This document shows positions 19,235 to 27,703 of a DNA stretch of 64,000 bases, one piece after another. Both the position numbers and the translations under genes were made by a program. Numbering within the stretch: position 1 is the first letter of the stretch; every line of letters begins with the position of its first letter. This DNA comes from Deltaproteobacteria bacterium (GTDB lineage: Bacteria; Bdellovibrionota; UBA2394): positions 1 through 64,000 of the forward strand of contig JAFLCD010000011.1 of NCBI GenBank assembly GCA_017302715.1. Direction: 5' to 3'. The notes below the pieces were generated by a model. It had not been told where the DNA came from, did not search any database, and was given only the letters and a program-made list of their open reading frames with translations.

Positions 19235-20263
19235 TTACGGGTGTTGAAGTTCTAAGGATTTTTGAAGAACGAACTGATCGTTTGGATCGATGTCCTTCAT
19301 CTTGTTTAAAATGACGAGCATTTTGGCACGATCATTAAGAAGTGCCGCTGCCTGCCAACTTCCATTTAAAGCGCGAAACTTATCGTCCTTATGCGAAAAT
19401 CTATCAGAGGCCTCTATTCCTAAATCAAAAGCATTCGCATAACGGCCCTTACGGATTTCTTCGACAACTAAATTCTCTGTGAGCACGGGATTGCCTGGAT
19501 CACGTAGGTGAGCCTCTCTAAAAACTTTTTCTGCGTCTTCAACATTTCCCTGATCTCGCAATAATTGACCATAAATAGCGGCAGCATTTCCGTTTGTAGG
19601 ATCCTGCTCCATCAAGCGCTTCACATAATCTTCCCCTGCCTGCGTATCCCCTTTCATTTCTGAAACAGCAAGCAATCCATTCATTGCCGCTAAATTACGT
19701 GGGTCTTTTTGAAGAACATTCTGCTGAGTTTTAATGGCTTCTTCACTCTGGCCTTGAATAGCCAAAACTTCGGCTAAAGAGGTTTGGGCGAACATATTTT
19801 CGGGATTTAATTCAATTAAGCGCCGGATAGATTTTTCTGATTCAGCCCAATTACCTTCATTGAAATAATAGTCCCCTTTAAGAGCGACATACTCTTTAAC
19901 TTCTGGATTCGCGGCAATGAGTTCATTTAATTTTTTCAAAAACTCTTCGTCATGCCCTTGATCATAAAGCTCAACAAGAAGTCCTAAATTATTTTCAATT
20001 TCTGCACTTACCTTAAGTTGACCAACAGGCACTTGAGAGTCTTTAAGACGGGAGTCCTGCCAAATCGATTCATTGCCATCTACAGAATTAGATAAACGCA
20101 TTCCAGGTCGCTTCTGATGAGGATCCTGCTTCGTGGTACCGCGATTTAAATTTGACTCCGTCCCTTTAATTTCGTGGGAAAAAAAGAAGAGCCGGTAAAT
20201 CGCAAAAGTAGAAACCCCTAAGATCACACTTAAAATAGCTATAAAGATAATCCGCGACTTCAT
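19235..20263 (-). CDS. Membrane-anchored tetratricopeptide repeat (TPR) protein
   Basis: A 342-residue protein. One N-terminal transmembrane helix (IIFIAILSVILGVSTFAIY) is followed by a low-complexity linker and then about six TPR units from residue 90 on, with the family spacing of small and aromatic residues (e.g. NPENMFAQTSLAEVLAIQGQ, DPRNLAAMNGLLAVSEMKG). TPR arrays bind partner proteins; here it would face the periplasm if the N-terminus is inside. I start it at the ATG at 20263 because the helix then begins at once; a GTG at 20281 is possible. Target unknown. Confidence 0.8.
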   Translation of the reverse strand: MKSRIIFIAILSVILGVSTFAIYRLFFFSHEIKGTESNLNRGTTKQDPHQKRPGMRLSNSVDGNESIWQDSRLKDSQVPVGQLKVSAEIENNLGLLVELYDQGHDEEFLKKLNELIAANPEVKEYVALKGDYYFNEGNWAESEKSIRRLIELNPENMFAQTSLAEVLAIQGQSEEAIKTQQNVLQKDPRNLAAMNGLLAVSEMKGDTQAGEDYVKRLMEQDPTNGNAAAIYGQLLRDQGNVEDAEKVFREAHLRDPGNPVLTENLVVEEIRKGRYANAFDLGIEASDRFSHKDDKFRALNGSWQAAALLNDRAKMLVILNKMKDIDPNDQFVLQKSLELQHP

Positions 20264-20306
20264 TTGCCATGCTTTTAACACAATCCAGAATTTACGAATA
20301 GGTCGA

Positions 20307-20349
20307 CTCCGTCCCCCAACTTTAGGCCCCCGAAATTGACTCCGTCCCC
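20307..20349 (+). repeat. Direct pair of the 10-base word, GACTCCGTCCCC form
   Basis: Copies at 20307-20316 and 20340-20349 share GACTCCGTCCCC plus C/A-rich flanks, with 33 bases between starts. They sit in the gap between the divergent TPR and dnaK genes, upstream of the dnaK promoter. Confidence 0.85.
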
Positions 20350-20380
20350 AATTTTAAAGGGAAATCTATGAGATTTGAGG

Positions 20381-20408
20381 TTGACGTATGGGCTTTTGAA
20401 CCTATTTT
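20381..20408 (+). promoter_or_regulatory. Probable dnaK promoter
   Basis: TTGACG, 16 bases, TATTTT lies about 150 bases before the dnaK ATG. No CIRCE inverted repeat is seen in the gap. The spacing and -35 fit a housekeeping sigma factor; a heat-shock promoter cannot be excluded. Confidence 0.45.
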
Positions 20409-20554
20409 CTCTTTAGCGTATGTGATAGAGGTCTGGCCCCAATACCGGCCCGATTTTGACCTTAAAAATACACAAAAGTTAGACGCGAAAAATAGGAAAT
20501 TGAATTAACTTTTTAGAAAATTAGAACAAAGAGAAAGATAAAGGAAAAAATTAT

Positions 20555-22477
20555 ATGGGAAGATGCGTAGGAATTGACCTTGGAACAACAAACTCTGTCG
20601 TGGCGATCATGGAAGGTGGCCAACCAAAGGTCATCACAAACGAAGAAGGTGGACGAACCACTCCTTCCGTTGTTGGATTTACAAAAGATGGATCCAAACT
20701 CGTCGGCCAAGTTGCTAAACGACAAGCCGTCACCAATCCAACCAATACTATTTTTTCTTCTAAGCGATTTATCGGAAGAAATTTTGGCGAAGTCGCCGAA
20801 GAAGCTAAGAGAGTTCCTTACAAAGTAGTTAAAGGTGATAAAAACGATCCTCGGTTTGAAGTTCTCGGCAAAGCTTATACTCCTCAAGAAATTGCCGCTC
20901 AGGTTTTACTCAAACTTAAAAAAGCGGCTGAAGATTATCTCGGTCAACCCGTCACCGATGCGGTTATTACTGTTCCGGCTTATTTTAACGATTCTCAGCG
21001 CCAAGCAACTAAGGACGCGGGAACCATCGCTGGCTTAAATGTAAAACGTATCATCAACGAACCCACAGCAGCGGCGCTGGCTTACGGACTTGATAAGAAA
21101 AAAGATGAAACGATTGCTGTCTTTGACCTTGGAGGCGGTACTTTTGATATTTCAATTCTTGAAGTCGGCGACAATGTTGTCGAAGTAAAATCGACGAATG
21201 GTGACACTCACCTTGGTGGTGACGATTTTGATATGCGCATTATGGACTGGCTCATTTCGGAATTCAAACGCGATCAAGGAATTGATCTTTCAAAAGATCC
21301 AATGGCCGTTCAGCGTTTACGTGAAGCTTCTGAAAAAGCAAAAGTGGAACTCTCCTCTGTTTTAGAAACAGATATTAATCTTCCATTTATTACGGCGGAT
21401 GCTTCGGGTCCAAAACACTTATCAATCAAACTTACGAGAAGTAAATTTGAGTCGTTGGTTGAAGATTTGGTTCAACGCACTCTCACTCCTCTTAAACAAG
21501 CTTTGTCGGATTCTGGATTAACTGCAGATAAAATTGATGAAGTTGTTTTGGTTGGAGGAAGTATTCGTATTCCTCGTATTCAACAAGTTGTTCGAGAATT
21601 TTTTGGAAAAGATCCAAACAAATCGGTAAACCCTGATGAAGTTGTTGCCGTAGGTGCTGCAGTTCAAGCGGGTGTTCTTACGGGTGATGTAAAAGACGTC
21701 TTGTTGTTGGACGTTACTCCTCTGTCTTTGGGAATTGAAACTCTCGGTGGTGTGATGACAAAACTCATCGAAAGAAACACCACGATTCCAACGAGAAAGA
21801 GCGAAGTCTTCTCAACTGCTGCAGACAATCAAACGAGTGTGGAAATTCATGTTCTTCAAGGAGAGCGGGAGTTGGCTTCGGCGAATAGAACGCTGGGTCG
21901 ATTCCACTTAGAGGGAATTCCTTCGGCGCCTCGAGGCATGCCGCAAGTTGAAGTGACATTTGATATTGATGCAAACGGCATTTTGCATGTGTCGGCAAAA
22001 GATAAGGCGACTAATAAAGAGCAAAAGATTCGCATCGAGAGTTCAAGCGGACTTGCAAAGGATGAAATTGACCGAATGGTTAAAGATGCCGAAACGCATC
22101 GAGAAGAAGATAAGGCGAAACATGAACTTGTTGTGGCGAGAAACCAATTGGATCACCTCGTTTTTCAAACGGAAAAAATGTTGAAGGAACAAGAATCGAA
22201 AGTGGATCCCGCGACGAAGGATGCGATTAATGCATCTTTGGAAAAAGGTCGCGAAGCTTTAAAAGGCGAAGACTTAAATTCTATGAAAGCTGCGACGGAA
22301 GCAATTACATCGGCAAGCCATAAGATGGCGGAGCAAATGTATAAAACTGCCGGCGCCGCTGGTGGAACTGGCCCTGAAGGCGCCTCTGATGCTGGTTCAG
22401 GCAATGCGGGCGCTGCAAAAGCTGCAGATGACAACGTCATCGATGCGGAATTTACGGAACGCAAAGATAATAAATAA
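20555..22477 (+). CDS. dnaK: Chaperone DnaK (Hsp70)
   Basis: A 640-residue Hsp70 of standard length. The ATPase domain has [12 protein letters not shown] at the start, [15 protein letters not shown], and [13 protein letters not shown]. The substrate-binding domain follows the [16 protein letters not shown] linker, and the lid ends with the bacterial tail [11 protein letters not shown]. It binds unfolded peptides in the cytoplasm with DnaJ and GrpE, neither of which is adjacent. AAGGA lies 9 bases before the ATG. A strong terminator follows. The gene contains no copy of the 10-base word although it lies in the middle of the repeat field. Confidence 0.98.
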   Translation: MGRCVGIDLGTTNSVVAIMEGGQPKVITNEEGGRTTPSVVGFTKDGSKLVGQVAKRQAVTNPTNTIFSSKRFIGRNFGEVAEEAKRVPYKVVKGDKNDPRFEVLGKAYTPQEIAAQVLLKLKKAAEDYLGQPVTDAVITVPAYFNDSQRQATKDAGTIAGLNVKRIINEPTAAALAYGLDKKKDETIAVFDLGGGTFDISILEVGDNVVEVKSTNGDTHLGGDDFDMRIMDWLISEFKRDQGIDLSKDPMAVQRLREASEKAKVELSSVLETDINLPFITADASGPKHLSIKLTRSKFESLVEDLVQRTLTPLKQALSDSGLTADKIDEVVLVGGSIRIPRIQQVVREFFGKDPNKSVNPDEVVAVGAAVQAGVLTGDVKDVLLLDVTPLSLGIETLGGVMTKLIERNTTIPTRKSEVFSTAADNQTSVEIHVLQGERELASANRTLGRFHLEGIPSAPRGMPQVEVTFDIDANGILHVSAKDKATNKEQKIRIESSSGLAKDEIDRMVKDAETHREEDKAKHELVVARNQLDHLVFQTEKMLKEQESKVDPATKDAINASLEKGREALKGEDLNSMKAATEAITSASHKMAEQMYKTAGAAGGTGPEGASDAGSGNAGAAKAADDNVIDAEFTERKDNK

Positions 22478-22501
22478 AATTATTAAAGGCAAAAATTGAA
22501 G

Positions 22502-22533
22502 AAGGCAGTTGGCATGAGTCAGCTGCCTTTTTA
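22502..22533 (+). terminator. Rho-independent terminator after dnaK
   Basis: AAGGCAGTTG and CAGCTGCCTT pair over 10 bases (one G-U) around an 8-base loop and are followed by a T run. It starts 25 bases after the dnaK stop. Confidence 0.88.
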
Positions 22534-22628
22534 TTTGGAGATTGTGGGATGATGTGTGAGTGGGAGAGAAAATCCTTAAATTGGGACATCAAAGTCCCAG
22601 TTTTATAAATTGTGGGTTAGGGTGCTTT

Positions 22629-22696
22629 GGGGACGGAGCAGAGAAAAAATGAGTGATTCTAAGTGGTTGTGCGGAATTGTATTTTACTCCGTCCCC
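22629..22696. repeat. Inverted pair of the 10-base word (BIME-like)
   Basis: GGGGACGGAG at 22629-22638 and CTCCGTCCCC at 22687-22696 face each other across 48 bases and could pair into a long hairpin. Inverted REP pairs of this kind are called BIMEs in enterobacteria. It is the only close head-to-head pair in the field. Confidence 0.8.
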
Positions 22697-22902
22697 ACGA
22701 TTTTAGGTTGGCATGAAGATTGCATTAAGGGCAGTCGTTCGAGTCCAAAGCTAAGGGAGTTTTGGAAGTCGAACGGAGTTGTATTGAGTATTTGGGAATC
22801 TTAAAAATTCACCAACGTGAGTGTAAAAATCTGTGAAAGCATGGGGACGGAGTCAATTCTGATTGGCACTCCAAGCTCTTAAGATTTCCTAAGGGAGTAT
22901 AT

Positions 22903-23508
22903 ATGAAATTTCTATCATCTTTGGGTGCGAGCGCACTAAGTATTGGATTGCTCTCGCTTACGGGTTGCGCAAGTGAAGGATCTGGAACTTCACCTGCGAC
23001 GACAATGAGTGCACAGACAAGTCGTATCAATCTCGGCAACACACAGATTCAACAGTACGAAGCTGCAGCAAGAGCCGATTATAATAATCGATTAAATAAT
23101 TTGAATAACACTATGGCCGCAAATGCCAATAGTGTTCCGGTTGCTCCACTGCCTGCAGTGGCGCCAACTTCCACAGCACAAAAATTAGGAACGGGAACAG
23201 TCATCATAACTGCCGCCAGTATTGGGGGATTGCTTCTCGCAAGTACTTTCGGAAAAGATCTGATCGATGGCGGAAAAGATGTTCTGAAAGATATTAAAAC
23301 AGATTCGGCGAAAGCTGACTCCGTCCCCACGTCAGAAACCAAGCCAGACGAAATAGCGGGATTAAAGCGTCGAGGAGGTTCGGCACGGACAGTTTCGGAT
23401 AAAGTCGCTTCGTTAGAATTATGTGAGAAGACTAATTCAATTTCTCAAATCAAAAGCGATGCCGATGCGATTATCAATAAAGCCCAACAGACGGGAGAAA
23501 AATCATGA
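22903..23508 (+). CDS. Lipoprotein of unknown function
   Basis: A 201-residue protein with a lipoprotein signal (LSLTGC lipobox, Cys at about residue 22), so it is probably anchored in a membrane. AGGGAG precedes the ATG. The mature part is Ala/Thr/Asn-rich, has a glutamine/asparagine helix (QIQQYEAAARADYNNRLNNLNN) and one hydrophobic stretch (TVIITAASIGGLLLAS). Its C-terminal CEKTNSISQIKSDADAIINKAQ-type region resembles the end of the next gene, suggesting an old duplication. It overlaps that gene by 4 bases. One copy of the 10-base word encodes SVP. Confidence 0.75.
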   Translation: MKFLSSLGASALSIGLLSLTGCASEGSGTSPATTMSAQTSRINLGNTQIQQYEAAARADYNNRLNNLNNTMAANANSVPVAPLPAVAPTSTAQKLGTGTVIITAASIGGLLLASTFGKDLIDGGKDVLKDIKTDSAKADSVPTSETKPDEIAGLKRRGGSARTVSDKVASLELCEKTNSISQIKSDADAIINKAQQTGEKS

Positions 23509-24182
23509 ATACAAAATTAATCAAAGAAATGAAAAAAGTTGTTTTCTCTACCTTAACACTTTCAGTCGTCGGTTTGATTGGATGCGGAAAATCTGAAAGC
23601 AAAACCGAAACTGCTAAAACTGTGCCTGCGACTGTATCGACAAGCACAGTTGCTCCGTCCCCAGCCATTGCTGCAGCTCCTTCGCTCGCAACGAACTTGA
23701 ATGACATGAATCAACAAATTCAGCAGCAAGCCATACAACGAGATTCTGCGATGAATGCATTTAAAAGTGCTGAGAATGAAAAAGATCGAGCATTTCAAAG
23801 TGCAGAGAGTGAGAAAAAGTTGGCTCTTCAGAAATCCGAGCAAACGATGGGAGTTTTTCAAACTGCAGTAATGGGAATGGTTGCATTAGAAAGCTTTAAA
23901 GCAGTCCCTCAATATAAACAGGATTGTGCACCGAGCACGCAAATAAATTCCTTAATGAGAGATTCAACACAGATTTTCAACAAGGCGGAAGCAAAGTCAG
24001 CAACTGTTACTAATCCAGCTCCGTCCCCAGCAACTTCGACAGCTAAGATTGAAAAACCAAAAGCTGTGGAGGCGAAGGGTAAGATTGATCCAGAACTAAA
24101 AGGACAAATTGAATCTGTTTTGAAGAGTGGATCGGAACATAAGTTCGGCTCCGTCCCCATGTTAGAAGAACGAAAAATTTAA
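23505..24182 (+). CDS. Second lipoprotein of unknown function, paralogue of the previous gene
   Basis: A 225-residue lipoprotein (lipobox LIGC, Cys at about 27). The start ATG overlaps the upstream stop (ATGA), with GGGAG 7 bases before it. A Gln/Glu-rich helical region (NQQIQQQAIQRDSAMNAFKSAENEKD) is probably coiled coil. A CAPSTQINSLMRDSTQIFNKAE region aligns with the C-terminal part of the first lipoprotein. Three copies of the 10-base word encode PSP, PSP and SVP in Ala/Pro-rich linkers. Function unknown; perhaps envelope structure. Confidence 0.75.
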   Translation: MNTKLIKEMKKVVFSTLTLSVVGLIGCGKSESKTETAKTVPATVSTSTVAPSPAIAAAPSLATNLNDMNQQIQQQAIQRDSAMNAFKSAENEKDRAFQSAESEKKLALQKSEQTMGVFQTAVMGMVALESFKAVPQYKQDCAPSTQINSLMRDSTQIFNKAEAKSATVTNPAPSPATSTAKIEKPKAVEAKGKIDPELKGQIESVLKSGSEHKFGSVPMLEERKI

Positions 24183-24196
24183 AGACGATCATATAT

Positions 24197-24233
24197 AAGG
24201 TCATGCGGACTTCGCTTAAGTTCGCATGACCTT
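24197..24233 (+). terminator. Strong hairpin after the lipoprotein pair
   Basis: AAGGTCATGCGGACTT and AAGTTCGCATGACCTT form a 16-base stem with one wobble and a 5-base loop, 14 bases after the stop. The T-run is short (CTTA), and the 10-base word follows at once (24235), so it could serve as a terminator or belong to the repeat element. Confidence 0.65.
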
Positions 24234-24234
24234 A

Positions 24235-24290
24235 CTCCGTCCCCAAAATCAAAAATCCGGATTCCGGCCAAAATACGAAATATCCGGATA
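24235..24290. repeat. 10-base word plus ATCCGGAT palindromes upstream of the RAYT
   Basis: CTCCGTCCCC (24235-24244) is followed by AAAAATCCGGATTCCGG and, 16 bases on, ATATCCGGATAATC. This combination stands directly upstream of the transposase gene, where RAYT-associated REPs usually lie. A related ATCCGGAT cluster is found at 17521-17556. Confidence 0.6.
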
Positions 24291-24363
24291 ATCACTTCCT
24301 CAAAAATGCATTAAAACCCTTTTCCACAGCTCGGCATATCTCGTGCATTTCCGAATGCCCACT

Positions 24364-25083
24364 ATGCCAAGATTACCTAGAAATTTAATTCTCGAAGACA
24401 AAAGTTTTTTCCACGTCACATGGAAATGCCACAACGAAGATTTTCTCTTACAGGACGAGCGAGCAAAGACGCACCTCTACGATTTGCTCCGACGATTCAA
24501 AGAAAAATATCATATAAAAATTTATGGATATTGTTTCATGGACAATCACCCCCACATCGTCGGCTACTGCGAATCCGTAAAAGAATTTAGTCGCTACTTT
24601 CAAGTCGTAAATGGAATGTTTGCGCGCTTCATCAATACGCAAATGGAACGGAAGGGTCAGGTGATCATGGATCGCCTACGCTCCCCTCAAATTCAGACCG
24701 AGCGGTATCTTCTCACCGTCCTTCGTTACGTCGACCTCAACCCAGTTCGAGCAGGAATCTGCAAAAATGCAAAAGATTATCGTTGGTCTTCCCACCGAAG
24801 TTACGCACACGGAAAGAAAGATCCTCTTCTCGATCCACTTCCTAGCGGCTTAAGCATTACGGAACATCAATATCAAATGCTTCATAGCTTTACTCTCGAG
24901 AAGCATCGCCAAAAAATTCCAGTTTACTATCGCACTTATTTTATTGGAGCTCCCTCATGGGTCAGAAAACGAAGAAAAACTTTGTTTCAAACTTTGTCGG
25001 CGAAGAAAATAATTCCACCGAACATAGTGACCCCTGCGCTACTTCAAAATCCTAAATCAAAAATAACTCAGACTAAAAAATAA
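24364..25083 (+). CDS. REP-associated tyrosine transposase (RAYT, Y1_Tnp/IS200-like)
   Basis: A 239-residue HUH nuclease. From the ATG at 24364 the two metal-binding His are residues 62 and 64 (DNHPHIVGY), and Tyr115 or Tyr122 (RYLLTVLRYVDLNPVRAG) is the catalytic candidate. The LNPVRAGI and YRWSSHRSY segments are typical of RAYTs rather than of IS200 itself. RAYTs are single-copy domesticated relatives that bind and nick REP hairpins. Upstream ATG (24355) and GTG (24343) would add 3 or 7 residues; none has a good Shine-Dalgarno. It is intact, lacks terminal inverted repeats of its own, and is followed at 12 bases by the YifB/ComM gene. Confidence 0.88.
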   Translation: MPRLPRNLILEDKSFFHVTWKCHNEDFLLQDERAKTHLYDLLRRFKEKYHIKIYGYCFMDNHPHIVGYCESVKEFSRYFQVVNGMFARFINTQMERKGQVIMDRLRSPQIQTERYLLTVLRYVDLNPVRAGICKNAKDYRWSSHRSYAHGKKDPLLDPLPSGLSITEHQYQMLHSFTLEKHRQKIPVYYRTYFIGAPSWVRKRRKTLFQTLSAKKIIPPNIVTPALLQNPKSKITQTKK

Positions 25084-25095
25084 GCAGGAACAAAA

Positions 25096-26754
25096 ATGCA
25101 TTCGAGCTATTCCAAATTAAGCGAAGTATCCACAACCTGCTACTCACGTGGTGAGCTACATCGAATTCAAGTTCAAGTACATATTCGCGGAGGTCTTCCA
25201 AAGTTTGACATCATTGGACTTCCACAAAATATGATTCGTGAGGGAAAAGATCGGATTCTATCTGCGCTCTCTCATCTAGGAATTGATGTTTCAACACAGA
25301 AAATTTTGATCAGTCTAAATCCGGGCGATATTCCAAAAGAAGGCAGTCACTTCGATTTACCTATGCTCGTTGGAATCTTAAAAGCGATGGGAGTTTTCTC
25401 TCAAATAACCCCATCTGAAAGTCTACATCCCTTCATGCAAGAGCCTTCGTTTTTCTGGGGCGAATTAGGTTTGGATGGAACCATTCGGCACTGCGATAAT
25501 CTTCTCGCTCACCTTCTTTATGCAAATCAGTTTTCACCAAAAGCTCTAGTAAGTGCGGGCCGCGAAAACAATATTAAATTTATAGACCCTTATCTTTCTA
25601 CACCGTCGACCATTATTAACCATCTCTCTGAACTCATCTCTCCTCATTTAGTTATCTCACAGCCTGTGCATAAATCAGCGCTCATCGAGGAAAATGAATT
25701 AACGAATGAAAACTCTTCTACGACATCTCATCCAGAAATTGACTCTGAAAAATTTTCTCAGTTTTTACTCAGTACGTGGGTCAGTGAAGATTTAGAAAAT
25801 TCTAGGTGGAATCAACTCAAAGGTAAACCTTCGCAGTTTTTATTTTGGTGCCTCGTTGCGCTTGGAAGATTGCATGTTTTACTAGAAGGCGCTCCAGGAG
25901 TTGGAAAAAGTTCCTGGTCATTTGCGATGAAGGAACTACAATTTCCACTTCCTTCTTCTAGTTGGCATAGACGTTTTTGTTTTCACTCTCATTTAAGTAA
26001 ACAAATTAAATCTTTAGGAGATCTATTTGCCGCACCATTTGAAAGTCCGCATCACAGCAGTAGTAAAACCGCCATTGTTGGTGGAGGAAGCAATCAAGTT
26101 TGCGCTGGCTCTCTGACACGAGCCAGCGGAGGAATTTTATTCTTAGACGAACTTTCTGAATTCAATCGAGATATTATCGAGTGCCTTCGAGAACCTCTTG
26201 AAACAAAATCGATTACGATTGCTCGCAGTGGTGTGAGTGCTTCCCTTCCAGCCGATATTCAGTTTTTAGCAGCAACGAATCCTTGTCGCTGCGGAAGATA
26301 TCGCTCAGGAGCAAATTGCACATGTTCAACCACACAGTATCATCAATACAAATCTAGAATTTCAGAGCCATTGAGAGATCGAATGCATTTTACTCCTTGG
26401 TGGGAATTTTTTGATATTGAAAGAGAAAAGCAATTCGATTTGAGAAATGTGCGAGCACATTTAAGTGATGCGTTAAAAAATAAATCACCCGATTTTAGTT
26501 CAATAGTAAATTTTTTTCCGAAAAGAAAAAATCCTAGAAAACAAAAAATATGGATACAAATTTTTGACTCATGGTGTCGATGGTTTGGAATTCAAAGTCC
26601 AACAGAAAAAAATATTTTAGAGTTTTCAAATTTTTTAAATGAAATGGAGGAAGTAAATGACGAACACAACAGAATGCAATTTGAATATCTTAGAGATCGA
26701 GAGATCGCTCGAATCAACAGAGCTACGAATGTTGGAAGCCATTTGGTCCCTTGA
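25096..26754 (+). CDS. YifB/ComM-family AAA ATPase, divergent
   Basis: A 552-residue protein. The N-terminal ChlI-like (Lon S5-type) domain includes GLPKFDIIGLP and LNPGDIPKEGSHFDLPM. The Mg-chelatase-type ATPase has Walker A GAPGVGKS (265-272), the family segment PHHSSSKTAIVGGGS, Walker B ILFLDE (347-352) and NPCRCG with further Cys (397-410). ComM is a branch-migration helicase that extends recombination of incoming DNA during natural transformation. The C-terminal helical domain is poorly recognisable and may be replaced. An AGGA site precedes the start. It probably shares a transcript with the RAYT. Confidence 0.82.
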   Translation: MHSSYSKLSEVSTTCYSRGELHRIQVQVHIRGGLPKFDIIGLPQNMIREGKDRILSALSHLGIDVSTQKILISLNPGDIPKEGSHFDLPMLVGILKAMGVFSQITPSESLHPFMQEPSFFWGELGLDGTIRHCDNLLAHLLYANQFSPKALVSAGRENNIKFIDPYLSTPSTIINHLSELISPHLVISQPVHKSALIEENELTNENSSTTSHPEIDSEKFSQFLLSTWVSEDLENSRWNQLKGKPSQFLFWCLVALGRLHVLLEGAPGVGKSSWSFAMKELQFPLPSSSWHRRFCFHSHLSKQIKSLGDLFAAPFESPHHSSSKTAIVGGGSNQVCAGSLTRASGGILFLDELSEFNRDIIECLREPLETKSITIARSGVSASLPADIQFLAATNPCRCGRYRSGANCTCSTTQYHQYKSRISEPLRDRMHFTPWWEFFDIEREKQFDLRNVRAHLSDALKNKSPDFSSIVNFFPKRKNPRKQKIWIQIFDSWCRWFGIQSPTEKNILEFSNFLNEMEEVNDEHNRMQFEYLRDREIARINRATNVGSHLVP

Positions 26755-26914
26755 AAGAGCAGGGATGGATCAGATGAAAACGATTCAAAAACTTAGTCAA
26801 AATATTGAACACATGCAGACATTTCTAAATCAATTTGATTTTGGATCAAGTCGCCTGAGCGCGGTTAAAAACAACAACCGATCTGCTTCGCCTACCCAAA
26901 GCGCTAAGGCATGA
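26657..26914 (+). CDS. Small helical protein overlapping the end of the YifB/ComM gene
   Basis: An 85-codon frame that overlaps the 3' end of the upstream gene by 98 bases in another frame. A very good GGAGGA site stands 6 bases before its ATG, which supports real translation. The product is acidic and helical at the start (LEIERSLESTELRMLEAIWSLERAG), has no membrane segment, and ends in a Ser/Asn-rich tail. A terminator follows 5 bases after its stop. No family is recognised; a partner of the ATPase is possible. Confidence 0.5.
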   Translation: MTNTTECNLNILEIERSLESTELRMLEAIWSLERAGMDQMKTIQKLSQNIEHMQTFLNQFDFGSSRLSAVKNNNRSASPTQSAKA

Positions 26915-26918
26915 TCCA

Positions 26919-26952
26919 CTGGCTCTTCAAGATGAAAATTTTGAAGAGCCAG
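26919..26952 (+). terminator. Terminator after the YifB/ComM operon
   Basis: CTGGCTCTTCAA and TTGAAGAGCCAG pair perfectly over 12 bases around a 10-base A-rich loop, then CGTTCCTTTTC. The T-run is interrupted, but the stem is strong and well placed. Confidence 0.7.
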
Positions 26953-27035
26953 CGTTCCTTTTCTCTTTGCGTCACAATCCCCCTTAAAAGCCTTTTTAAA
27001 TAGTTCTTTTTAAAACTTTGCCTCACAATATTTAA

Positions 27036-27701
27036 GTGAGAGCTACTTTAGCATTTGAAATCATTCTGTTTTTTTTATTTTCAGTGGAGGCTGGATTCTC
27101 TCAAAATTTATCGCCCACTTTAGCTCCGTCCCCAGAAACTAAAAATATTTCTCTCGATAATTGGTTTGAGCGATGGGGATTATCGGTCGTTCAAAAACCA
27201 CTCCGTCACCGGTTTGAAACCGCGACATTTAAACCCGCTTCAAAAAATTTAGAACTCAAAGTCTGGATGGAAGCTCCCGCTAAATTTAGTGGGGGGACGG
27301 AGCTGTTTTGCAATATTTCCTACAATCTTATTTTTGGGCGCGTTCGTCTGCAGAATAAAGTTCAAAAAGTTCCTTTGGATGCTGCTTTTTCTGAACTCCC
27401 CAAAATTGACTCCGTCACTCTCACTTATTTTCTGGTGGACTATGTGAATCGACCGAATCGCTCGAGTGCTTCTGCTCCGTCCCCAAAGTTGCGGGTGATG
27501 TGGAGTAGAGAAGAACGAATTATTCCCTACCTCACCATGACGATTACTCGAAAAGAGTGGGAAGCAATCAAGCCCGCAATGAAACTGGGAGTGAAAACCA
27601 CGTTCACTCACTACATGAATCAATATTGTGAGAGCGTTCTAAAGCAGAGTCCCGAATTTTATACGGATCTTTCAGCTCTTAAAGAGGCGGCCGTTAAATA
27701 A
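27036..27701 (+). CDS. Exported protein of unknown function, first gene of the cytochrome operon
   Basis: A 221-residue protein starting at GTG 27036 with a signal peptide (IILFFLFSVEAGFS). The mature part is a beta-rich, basic domain with two Cys (FCNISYNLIFG and QYCESVLK). I do not recognise it. It ends 2 bases before the 27-heme cytochrome gene, so the two are co-transcribed. It may be an accessory or chaperone-like periplasmic protein. Three exact copies of the 10-base word occur, encoding PSP, GTE (opposite orientation) and PSP, plus two CTCCGTCAC variants. Confidence 0.65.
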   Translation: MRATLAFEIILFFLFSVEAGFSQNLSPTLAPSPETKNISLDNWFERWGLSVVQKPLRHRFETATFKPASKNLELKVWMEAPAKFSGGTELFCNISYNLIFGRVRLQNKVQKVPLDAAFSELPKIDSVTLTYFLVDYVNRPNRSSASAPSPKLRVMWSREERIIPYLTMTITRKEWEAIKPAMKLGVKTTFTHYMNQYCESVLKQSPEFYTDLSALKEAAVK

Positions 27702-27703
27702 AA

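Larger units (their letters stand above)
22478..22902. other. Gene-free stretch between dnaK and the lipoprotein pair
   Basis: This 425-base gap holds the dnaK terminator, a second terminator-like hairpin (TGGGAC/GTCCCA then GTTTTAT, 22582-22605) and three copies of the 10-base word (22629, 22687, 22843). The longest open frames here (about 64 codons) have no Shine-Dalgarno or protein-like composition. The lipoprotein promoter must lie in the right part but is not evident. Confidence 0.7.

Noticed and set aside
22610-22804. 64-codon frame between dnaK and the lipoproteins
   Set aside because: No ribosome site, no protein-like composition, and it runs through the inverted repeat pair.
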